Below, piece by piece: positions 10,694 through 20,631 of a stretch of 64,000 bases of DNA. Source of the stretch: Arthrinium phaeospermum (Eukaryota; Ascomycota; Sordariomycetes; Amphisphaeriales; Apiosporaceae); assembly GCA_006503535.1 (NCBI GenBank), contig QYRS01000003.1:2666001-2730000 (forward strand), given 5' to 3'. The stretch's first letter is position 1. The number at the start of each line of letters is the position of its first letter. Under the pieces are notes generated by a model. The model had not been told where the DNA came from and did not search any database. It saw nothing but the letters and a program-made list of their open reading frames with translations. Position numbers and translations under genes: made by a program.

Positions 10694-11742
10694 GCCCACC
10701 TGGAGTCGCAGAAGGAAACACTTTGGGGTTCAATTCCCCTTGCGCCAGTCATTTATACACGCATACCATCACGACTGGGCTACTTACCCAACTTCATACC
10801 TGCAATCTGCGACTGCCAGGACCACGCCGTGTCGACCCTTCCATATTTAGTTCGACCCCAGCGTTTGCATACGCAATCAGACACGGCATATATGTTTACG
10901 AAAACAAGCATTTGGTACCAACTGAGCCAGCACTGCATGGCAAGCATTCTCTAACACACAAGACACTCACCCTATAAAGCTGTGGCTTTCATGCGAGCAC
11001 GACTCTCGCACCAACACGACCAGTCTGGACCAGGTCAGCCCTCTCCAATATTGGTTCGATTCCAGCTTTCATGTATTTGTTTCACACTTGTGCCGACAGG
11101 GCCAAGCCCGTTTGGTGAGTCAGTGACAAGAAAACACCAGTCGCTATTGGACTATCATCATCTTTGGCTCGTCTGTTCCTGGTGGGTTCGATTCCCACAC
11201 TACTTATCCAAGTATAGTCCTGGTCTTGCTATGCTGGTTCATTCCCAGCAGTTATACACATGTTGATTGTTTATCAGCTCGACCAGGCTAGTATCATGAA
11301 CAGACACCGGAGAAGATGACTGTCCAAATGGCGACGGTATTCGAATCGCTGATTTGCTACACGAGCAAGGCCCTGTTGGTACTCGCTGTCTCAATTCTCA
11401 TGAATAGCTGGCATCTGTTCCAGTATGCAGAGAGAAGCTTTCCAGGCTTTCCAGCTGGACCCAAGCGCTCGCACGAAAGAGAAACACCAGAGAGTACCAA
11501 CACCGCATCCCCAGGGCAAAGCAAGAACATTGAGCAGACAAGACATTCCCGCTGCGAAGTACCATACGTGTTTCCTACCATGACTTTGGATAAGGGGGTT
11601 CAACCCTCTGGGCGGCTCGCCACCGTCTATATCATATGGTGCTTAGTTCTTCCCACCGCCGCCATCGTTCCTTATCTGGGTTCGATCCCCAGCATTTATC
11701 TACGCCTGGTCAGCACTGATCGATGCGCCGGCGGCAAGAACT
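10694..11742 (+). repeat. cluster of tRNA T-arm-like stem-loop repeats (non-coding)
   Basis: At least seven stem-loops carrying a B-box-like core (GGTTCRANTCC type) sit here; their TTC triplets are at 10729, 10851, 11055, 11187, 11238, 11599 and 11681. The clearest are GTGGGTTCGATTCCCAC, CTGGGTTCGATCCCCAG and GGGGTTCAATTCCCC, each a perfect short stem with a 7-base loop. Most are followed by a common tail of the type AGC-ATTTATACACGC, so they are diverged copies of one element. Several lie inside a wider closing stem: GCCGTGTC at 10826 with GACACGGC at 10880, and TGTTGGTACTC at 11374 with GAGTACCAACA at 11492. None folds into a complete tRNA cloverleaf that I can find, so these are not called tRNA genes. 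Orientation + is set by the TTCGA loop. Confidence 0.65.
11645..11742 (+). ncRNA. putative long hairpin enclosing a T-arm-like loop
   Basis: The left arm begins AGTTCTT at 11645 and continues with a CCGCCGCCATCG segment. The right arm (CGATG, GCCGGCGGC, AAGAACT) ends at 11742. Together they form an imperfect stem of about 22 bp. The roughly 53-base loop contains the perfect T-arm-like CTGGGTTCGATCCCCAG at 11677-11693. This is the longest inverted repeat of the cluster. Whether it is transcribed is unknown. Confidence 0.35.
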
Positions 11743-12600
11743 ACCAAAGTCAGAGACACTGCGATACGACACGACACGACACTCGCACACAACGCTCATT
11801 TTTATTGCCTCGCCATCTTGGGACCATGCACAACACCTCTCAACCTCCATTCTGTTGGACTACAATGTACATCTACACACTCCACAACAAAGCGCAAGGA
11901 GCGCTGTGTACTATGAAACGATTCACGATTTTTCTACGCAAGGACATTTTTTTACTTTCTTTTTGGCTGTTTGGCAAGGCGTTCAGGTTTTACACGACAT
12001 GATTGTACGGATACACGATTTCTCTTCTCTTTCTTTTTTGGACAGGCACTTCAGAGCCTTCGAGTACGGCATGGCATGGCTCAGGATATACACAGCACAC
12101 ATTGTACGGATATCTGACTAGAACAAAAGAGAGAAGCGAGGGAAGAATAAAAAAACCAACCAAACTCAAAAAAAAAAAAAAAAAAAAAAAAAAAAGACGA
12201 AGGGCGGAGGACGAAGGGAAGGAGAAGGTGGAGAGAAGAAGGGGAAACGGATGGAGAGAGAAAAAAAAGAAGAACAAGCAGGCCTATTCCAGAACGAAGG
12301 CTTCATTTGCAGCAAGACGGTCGACGCTGCATACACCACTTGTACGGATACAATATCCATGTTTCAAAACAAGCCCTCCTCAGAGAAAGGAGGCCACCAT
12401 CCATTGCTCCAGACCACGAAAAAGGAGCACTTCGAAGAGCCGGAGGCGACCAAGCAACTGCACCGCAAGTGCAACGACCCCGCCCAAACAAGACAAGGCG
12501 AGCCCGAGGGTCTGGACAGCGCCAGGGGAGTTCATCATCTCAATGAACTCAGTCGAGGACCCTAGGGCGAGAGAATGCCCTCAACCAGTCCACCAGGTTC
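11743..12600. other. low-complexity tract between the two repeat arrays
   Basis: Contains CGACA repeats near 11765, a 28-base A run at 12168-12195 followed by purine-rich sequence to about 12290, and three copies of a TTGTACGGATA motif (12003, 12102 and 12341) that recurs in altered form inside the downstream hairpin array. No coding signal. Confidence 0.6.
12168..12195 (+). repeat. A28 homopolymer
   Basis: Twenty-eight consecutive A residues followed by a purine-rich stretch (GACGAAGGGCGGAGGACGAA and similar). It could be a retrotransposed poly(A) trace or simple slippage; no target-site duplication was identified. Confidence 0.9.
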
Positions 12601-12602
12601 GG

Positions 12603-13656
12603 CACGACTGCGGGAGCACAGAACACTCGAATTCGAAAAGTTACCCCGCAAAGAGCTGAGGGAAGCTCATGTGGGTGGACGCCAGATCCAGGCACGACTG
12701 CATGGATACAGAACATTGGAATTGGAAGACACCCCCTCTGAGAGCTGAAGGAAGCTCAGGATGGCGGAAGCGAGACCCAGGGCCAGGGAGGATCTCACAC
12801 ATGCCCATCGCACTTGGTACAGCAACCTACCTGTACGACTTTGAATTCGAAATGTCTGCACAAGCCCAGGCCCCCTTGGAGGACAGATGTTTCCTTCTGG
12901 CTACACCGAGATCCGGGACCAGGGAAAGGTCTCGCAACGACCCACCAACACCGCAGGAACTGCACCGGGTGAAAGAATAATTGTCCTTGGCCGAGCCTTC
13001 TTCAGAGAACAGGGGCCACACTCGCAGTACTGAGGGACAAGAGAATCCCATGTTGGTGGAGTCTCAAAGATGCATTATCGGCCGAGCCTTCCTCACAGAA
13101 CTGGGGCCGCATTTCGAAGCACCCGAGTGAAAGAACCCGTGTTGGTGGCATCGAGAATTGGGATCAGGGAGGGCCTCTCAGAAACCCATCAGACTCGACA
13201 GAAGAGTTGTGCAGATACAAGAAGCTGTATCTTCCCCAGGCCGAGCCCTCCTTAAGGAACAGGGGCCGTTCAGATTCAAAAGACTCACCCTTGGCCGAGC
13301 CCTTCTCAGGAAACAGGGGCCACATCGCAGTACCGACAGAGAATCTGCGATGGTAGAATCGAGATATGGGACCAGGAAAGATCTCGCAACAAAACAGCCC
13401 CCCAGATTCGGCACAAGACTTGTGCGGATACAAAAAGATGTATCCTTGGCCGCGCCCTCCTCAGCGAACAGGGGCCACTCAGATACAAAAGACATACTCT
13501 CGGCCGAGCCTTCCATTGAGTACAGGGGCCGCATTCACAGTACCAAGGAGACAGGGAATTCATGTCACTGGGATCGAGATGCAGGAGATCAAGGAAAAGA
13601 AAAGATCTCACACAGTGCCATCGAGATTTGGTACATCATGCAGTTTTAAATAGAAG
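12603..13656 (+). repeat. degenerate tandem array of ~209-bp hairpin-rich units
   Basis: Non-coding array of diverged units. A 29-base block (GGCCGAGCCYTCYTCAG then about five bases then AGGGGCC) occurs at 12989, 13080, 13239, 13293, 13448 and 13502; the last four are spaced 54, 155 and 54, giving a higher-order period of 209. A second block opens and closes as a hairpin (GAGAT ... ATCTC) at 12772, 12908, 13153, 13361 and 13576. A third hairpin just 5' of the GGCCGAG block reads GGATAC ... GTATCC at 13428 and AGATACA ... TGTATCT at 13213. The left end holds two copies 89 bp apart containing GAGCT ... AGCTC hairpins (12653 and 12742). The stems are preserved although their sequences differ between copies, which argues for structure. 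No long open frame is conserved between units. The function is unknown. Confidence 0.75.
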
Positions 13657-14446
13657 ATTGGTAGAATTGGAATCGGTTCCCCCTTCAAAGGAGACGTGGT
13701 ATATTTGGTATTCATGTCAATTGCAGACCATAAGAACAAGAAGATGACAACACAATCCCTCTCGCCCTCTCTCCATTCGACTGATGACTGACTGTGCGCC
13801 AAGCTCCCCCCATCTGAAATACAAGCAGCAGACCAACGACAACACAGGACAGCCGTTATTAAAACGATTCTATACTCGAGCACTCTGAAAAGTGTATGGG
13901 CTTCTTCTTCCCTGCCAGCCACAATATATGCAAATCCAGTTGTGACCGAGTAACCCGTCGCCCCAAGTAGACGCAATGCCTAAAACCAGTTGCCCCATCA
14001 TGAAGAAATATCAAAATCCGAGGGCAAGGCTACCCTTCCAGTAGACCAACCAATATACCTGACCTAGCCCAGCCCCAGCCTTTCAGCCCCTGGAAGGACC
14101 TGCTAAATGTTCCGTGTCTAGTGACCCCCTCCCTCCCTAGGAGTATCCGTTGTAGAATCATACATACAGACACGCCATCTATGACCATGAAAACCACCCA
14201 TGACTCCTTTGTATGGGCAATTCATATCAAAATCCAGCCGAGTCTTTATTAGACCAACGCTTCGCGTATAAGTGCAGAACCCTCTTTTTTTCGAGGGAGG
14301 CACATTTTGACAGAAAACGCCATGAAGATGCAGCAATGCTCGCCGAGGCTTTGTTGGGGTTGATGCAGTGCAAGCAGTAGCGAAAGTTATGAAATTGAAA
14401 AAGAAAGAAGGGAGAAAAGGAATCGAAGAAGAGGGTATCAGGGGGT
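13657..14446. other. intergenic, downstream of the hybrid kinase
   Basis: About 790 bases, presumably including the 3' UTR of the kinase gene on its right side. No coding signal and no continuation of the hairpin array past about 13650. Confidence 0.5.
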
Positions 14447-17400
14447 TTAAAAGTATTTGGACATGGCAGTACTCAAGTCGGCGAAGTCGACAGGTTTCGT
14501 GACGTAGTCGCTAAAGCCCGCCGCCACACATTTCTCCTGGACGTCCGACATGACGTTTGCCGATAAAGCAATAATGGGGAGCTTGGTGTGCTTCCCCTCC
14601 TTCTCCCACTGGCGAATCTCGCGACAGGCCTGGTAGCCATCTTTCCGTGGCATGTGTAGATCGCACTGTAGTCATAATTGTCAGCCACAGAGGTCGGCTT
14701 TCTTGGAAGGCACCCGGGGTATCGTCCACTTACCAGAATCAGCGAATAAAAGCCAGGAGGGTGGGAGAAAACGGCTTCTGTACACTCGACACCGTCGGCA
14801 GCTATCTCTGCCACGATGCCGACCTTCTTCAGATACCTGACGAGCACTTTCTGGTTCACCGGGTTATCCTCGACAAGGAGGACTTTGTACCCCTTGTTGC
14901 CAATGCGCTTCTCAACGTCGAGAAGATTCTGCTTCTGTGTTTCCACCATCTGGAGAGCGCTTGACCGGTTTCTGTCGATGCTGAGATCTCGTGATTTCGC
15001 AGGATCGAAGACTGCAGCGAATCGAGATGGCTTGACGGGCTTGTAGACGAACGAGACCTTGTGGTCCGCTACAAGTTGCTGGTGGCCATTGTCGGAAATG
15101 AGTTTCAGTACCGACTGGCGCTGCATCGAATCGGTCAAGACCAAGATGGACGTGGTGTCGGCGGCTGTCGCCATTATCTTGCCGATGAAGGCAATGATTT
15201 CCTCTGGGGAGCCCAGGTTGAGAACAATGTGCGTGAAGATGACGGCCTCTTCGCCGCTGATCAATTTCTGCGCCTCTCCCACAGTAGCCAATGCTGTAAT
15301 CTGGTGAGGGATATCCTTGGGCAGAGTCATCTCGATGTGTTTGACGGTTGCTTCCCGGCTGTAGGTTTGCGGACAGACGATGAGGATGGAGTACATCGGG
15401 GGCCGGAATTGTTCCAGGGGGCCAGCAAGATTGGTAATGCCAGGCGTTGACGAACCGCTTGGCGACAACCGTCCCGAAGGCATCTCCAATTTCATCTGCG
15501 ACAGATCTTGCCCGCTTGCTTTGGCAGCCTCGCTGAAGTGGGTCAATCCCACGTTGACCGACGATACCGACGACCTGGCAGTTGCCTGAGAGGGCGCTGA
15601 TTTGACAGAGGGATCCGAGCTCGCCGAGGAGTTCAGGGTAGGGGATCTTACGGCGGTCTCGGAACCAGGACTAGGAGATGCCTGAGAATCCGCTGCTACC
15701 TTGTCAAGCACCAGCGGCCGCACCGTCCGCGTGCTGCTATCTTCGGACGGTGGCGCCGCCGTCTCCGCCGTCTCCGTCGGCGGCGTAACGATGACATCTG
15801 GGTGATCTGTGTCGGTAGGGAGCCCGAAACGCGCGGAGAATGTGAAGGTGGATCCTTTGCCCGGTTCGGCGGTGCCGTCCATCTTGCCCCCGTGCAGTTC
15901 AACGAGCTGCCTGGAGATGACAAGGCCAAGGCCACTGCCACCGTGTTGACGAGTGCTGCTGCCGTCGATCTGGCTGAAGGGCTTGAAGATGAGCTCCGCT
16001 TCTTCCTTGGTGAAACCACGGCCTGTATCAACGATGGAGAACTCGAGCACAATCTCCGCGTCGCCCAAGTTCGTATTGTGATCAACGAGGACCTTGCAGC
16101 GACTGAAGACCTCCCCTTGCGCAGTGAATTTTATTGCATTGCCGATGACGTTGAGGAGCACCTGGCGGATGCGGACCTTGTCGCCCTTGACCCAGAACGG
16201 AACGTCCTCCTCAACCACGTAATTCAGTTCCAGTCTCTTTGCGATGGCCATTGTGGAGACCAATTCGTTAACATCCTCAATCAGTGACCGCGTGTGGAAC
16301 CACTCAAAATTGAGCTTCATCATGCCCGCGTCCACCTTGGAAAGGTCGAGGATATCGTTGATAATCATGAGCAGACTGTTTGCGCTTGTCTGGATCGTGT
16401 TGGTATAGTCGCGCTGCTCCTCGTTGAGCACCGTGTCTTGCAAGAAGCTGACCATGCCAGAAATGCCAATCAGCGGTGTGCGGATCTCGTGAGACATGTT
16501 GCTGAGGAATCTGCTTTTGGACTCCATGGCCTCCTTCAACTTCTCTTCGAGAAGCTTGTGGTCGTTGATGTCGGTTGCCGATCCAAAGTACGAACTCTCC
16601 CCAGTGCCGAAGTCGATGGTATCGATCTCCACGCACCTGATGAGATGCCACCGGTATTCCCCGGACTTCGACCTTAACCGCAGTTCGGCCGTGTAAGAAA
16701 GCCGTCCGGTGCTATCAGTTGCAACCTTCACGATGCCCTGCTTCTTTGCAAGCTCACCGAGTCGACCCGCTGGCAAATCGTATGCGGAACTGCTGCTTGA
16801 GCTCGTGTTACGAGACAAGGTCCCGGGCCCGGGCTGCTTGGTCGGTGTGGACGTGAACTTCTCGGTTGGTATCCTACACTTAGCCAGGTCGTCTGGGTGA
16901 ACATAGTCCATGAAACCGACGCCCATGGCGTCGTCGAAGCCTTGGCCGGTGTAGGACAGCCACTGCTGGTTGGCAAATGTGATACCATCCTCCTCAGTAG
17001 CCGTGAAAATGATCTGGGGTATCAGGTTGGCCAACAACCGATGCTTGGCCTCTGACGCCTCGACTTCTTCCTGGCGGGCGGCTCTGAGTTCCGCAATCTT
17101 TTGGTCGTGGATATCCATATAAGAGCCAATGTACTGGATGATCAAGCCTCTCTTGTCTTTTGAAGCAACAGCACGAGCTTGGTGCCATCGGTAAACGCCG
17201 TCGAAACGACGGATCCGGACAACATGGGCAAATGGGTCACCAGTGCGTAGAGCGGTAGTCCACTGCTGCAAATACATATCGCGATCTTCGGGGTGAAGAC
17301 TACCCCATGGATCCATGACGAGGTCCGCAATAGTTTGTCCGCGATATGTAAGATATTTACTGTTGACCCACATGATTTCCCCGTTAACAGGCATGGCGAC

Positions 17401-20400
17401 AAACACATGTGCAGGTAGAGAGTCCAGCATAAGCCCTTTCAGTCTGTCAGTCGGTGGGAGCATGCTGACTTGTGCCGTCGTGATAGTGTCCCGGCGTTGT
17501 AGCGATGGTGTCATTACCGAAGGAGTCTGGACCAAAGCCCCTGAAGGCAGGGACTGGAAGGTGGATGAGAACTCGGCCCCGTACGAGTGTAGTCTCGTGT
17601 GTTTGTGCGCAGCCTGATCCGACAGGCTCTGCGCCGCGATCTGCTTGACCAGCTCATCGGTGTCCTTCTGGGCCCCGCGTGTATCCTGCCTTGCCGCATC
17701 GTTCGCGGACACGGCGTTCTTCTTGAGCACACTCTGTAAGGTTTCTTCAGATCGACCAGTACTTTGACCACCGGCATCACTCTCTGTAACAGAAGGCGTG
17801 TCTGGCTGCACACTTCTCCAACTGCCTGTGCGACCTTGCGCTGCTAGAGAGAGCTCCTTGGGGCTCCTGTTAGATCGACTACTCTGGCCGGATATATTTT
17901 CTGCAGATGCAGTTGGTTTCGATGCCGACGCAAAGTAGCCGTCTGCCGCAAAGTTTCCTGGGCTTGTGCCAGTGGTGCGCCTCTCGACAACGAGGCCGAA
18001 AGATGTCGGGTCCCAATTGGGTGTACCACCAGGAGAACCAGCAGCACTGCGGGATGGGCCCGAGTCGCTGGGACTTGTCATACTTCCTGTGATTGATCTC
18101 TGTGAAGGATCTCCGGAGGGTGACCATGGCATGTGCGCAAACAGCAATGGATCTGCGATAGGTCGCCCATCTGGTCCAAGAGCCCCAAACCCAGAAGTGG
18201 TAGGTCTCTTGCGGTGGACACCGGCGAGTTCGGTTTCAAGATTGGAGTAATGACGACTAAGGGAGAACGACGTAGCCAGGTGAGGAGCCAGATGCTCTAG
18301 GGAGTTGCGAAGGTTGGATGGGTACGGTATCACTGGAGTCAGGATTGACAAGATCGCGATTGGGCTTTGTTGGTCCTTCTTTCGCGAGTCTGCCGAAGAA
18401 GGTCGTTCGGCAAAAGCATTGCCCTCTGAACTGGGATCGTCGCGGTGGCGCAGGCCCCCTTTTTGCTCTAGAGCAGAAGGGTCTAGCCTGAATGTTTGCG
18501 GGGCTGGCTTCGAGAGAAGTATGTGCTTAAGGGGGATGTGAAGAACGGTCCAGGCGTTGTCAACACCTATCGTTTCGGGGGCTTGGATATCTGTGTAATC
18601 GTGAGGGCTGGGGCCAGGGTTAAACGAGTCTTCATCCACCATAGCATCGGTGAAGAAGGGGTTTTCGGAGGGGTCAGCACGAACGGCTGGCGAAGGGGCT
18701 GGCGACTGCGACCAAGGGGAAGGAGGAGTCTGCTCGTATTCCTCATACTTCGGTGTTGGTGGCCGCGGCTCGTCGTCAATGTCTAGCACTGACATAACAT
18801 TGGATATCTTGGACTTCTCTCGTGTCGCTGATCTACCGATTCGACCTCCCGTCCTTGGGTTGGCGGCGTTGCCAAGAAGAGAAGATAATTTGCTAGTAGA
18901 GCCAGCTCTTGTTGGTTTTTTGGGCTTCTTCTTCTCTTCTACTACGGGAGCCTTCTTTTCCGGTTGTTTTTCTTCTGTGATGGCATCAAGGTATGGGTAA
19001 CTGCGAGTGAGCGCAATCACTTTGCCTCTCTCGATCACCCTTTGGATGCCGTTATGGTCAATCAGAGGATCGGCCTCCAGATCCAGCCCTTGCAAAACGG
19101 GCAGAACGCGCCCCTTGATCTCTGGACGGACCGCCAGAGGTGCTTCCCATGCCGGAAGGGGCGGTTGCTGTTCCTCTTCCGCATCATGCTCCTCGAGTGC
19201 CTCTTTGTTAAGCTGGGGTCGAGGGGAGGTCGGGGAAGCCCTCTTAGGGGTCGGGTAATAACTTTTACTGCGAGGCAACGCTGCCGGCCTCGAAGGAGGC
19301 GTCTGGCCTGCACTTCCAGAAGGCTGACCTTGGCGGGTATCCCGTTTATCTTCGTAGGAGGTAAATGAATGGCGGCTCAGCAACCCGGGACGCGTCTGCG
19401 TCTCCCTCCGCGATTGGAAGTCGGCAATCGAGGCCAGATCGGACACGTCTTCTCTACTGCTCGGTACCATGCTGCTCCCGCCTCGGCCCATATATCCCAT
19501 ACTGTAGCCGTCTCCTTCAAGGTTGTTGTATGTCGCCTTCTGACCCCAAGGCACATTCTCCAGGTCTGTTGAATCGGCTGGGATAGAAAGTGTCATCCGC
19601 TCGGCCTTGAAGTGCTCTTTCATTATCTGGACAACAGCACTCCACCAAGCATCCAAGCCCGGCTCAGCTGTGAGCATAAGAGCCAGCTCGTACAGATTCG
19701 GCGTGGGGAAGTCGAAGTTGTCCTGCATGATTGGAGTTGCGCCATATGGTTGGAAGGTCATGGCCGAAGCAGGTGTTGACGGGTCAGACCGCAACTGATC
19801 ATGCATTGAAAAATTGTCGAACTGGTCTCCTGCCGCATTGAGTATGCTGGACTGGCCACTGAAGGCTCGATGCAATGCGGACGGAACATAGTTAGGCGTG
19901 GCCATCCTAGGAAACGGATACGACGGTGTTCGAGCTGCAATCCCAGGTGTAAAGGCAGGGGTCGTGCCGCCCCGGACGGTCTTATTCGACTCGGTGGATG
20001 CTGTTGGCAGATCCGAGCTGGAAGTAGATTCTGGGGTCGGGGAAATTGATATTTCCTCGCGTATGGGCGAGGGCGAGGGACGCTTCGCCTCCAAGTGTGC
20101 GAGATGGGGGCTCCGGGCCAACAGCTCGCGCCGCTCCAAGTCCCGTGCCAGGCGTTCTCGATACTGATTAATGATAGACTGGGAGTCTATAACTTCGGGA
20201 GAACCAGTCGCAATGCTGACCTCCTTTCCTTTCCTCTTCTTGGCTTCATCCAAAGACGGAAGGGCCTCTGCTAGTGAGGTGCTTCCGCCCAGTATATCAT
20301 CTGTGTCGGTTCTCGAATCTGGTGTCTCCTGACCTTCCTTTGCATTGGGTCCGCCGCCACGCAAATGAAAGCCGGCGCCGTCGCTCGCCCTTTCAGAATC

Positions 20401-20631
20401 CGCTGTGCATTCGGAGTTGTCGGTTGTCGCCAATGACTGCCTGCGCGAGCTTAGCATGGCAGGTTCCTGGAGGAGATCATGTCCAGTTGCTATGTTCGAA
20501 TTCTGGGTAGATGGCGGCTCGCCCTCCAGTTCCACATTTTTTACCGAGACGTCGCTGTTCAGAGAGTTGCCGTGACCGGTATCGAGCGCATTAGTAGGCT
20601 GTTGGGTCAAGTTAGAGGTTGGCATTGGCAT
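14447..20631 (-). CDS. hybrid sensor histidine kinase (GAF-like, PAS-PAS, HisKA, HATPase, receiver)
   Basis: Two exons (20631 down to 14734, then 14665 down to 14447), 2038 residues. This is a cytosolic-type two-component sensor; no membrane segment is seen. Residues 1-280 are Ser/Pro-rich. A GAF-like half follows near 310-350 (ELALMLTAEPGLDAWW). A long disordered insert leads to what looks like its second half near 750-800 (ILSILTPVIPYPSNLRNSLE). PAS1 lies at about 1065-1180 and PAS2 at about 1190-1350, each ending in a PAC-type YRWH segment. The HisKA H-box SHEIRTPL has its phospho-accepting His at 1381. The HATPase holds a G-box HGGSGLGLVISRQL near 1567. A C-terminal receiver starts VLLVEDNPVNQ, with phospho-acceptor Asp 1968 in CDLHMPRKDG and the conserved Lys in VTKPVD. 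Phosphorelay to Ypd1-like and response-regulator proteins is expected from the family. The 68-bp intron (14666-14733) splits the receiver two residues before the Asp. I do not assign a named fungal kinase class. Confidence 0.9.

Noticed and set aside
10694..11742. T-arm-like loops as genuine tRNA genes
   Set aside because: I could not find a matching A-box D-arm, anticodon arm and 7-bp acceptor stem at proper spacing for any of them; only the T-arm half is tRNA-like.
12603..13656. CRISPR-like array
   Set aside because: The repeats are diverged, separated by related rather than unique spacers, and the organism is a eukaryote.
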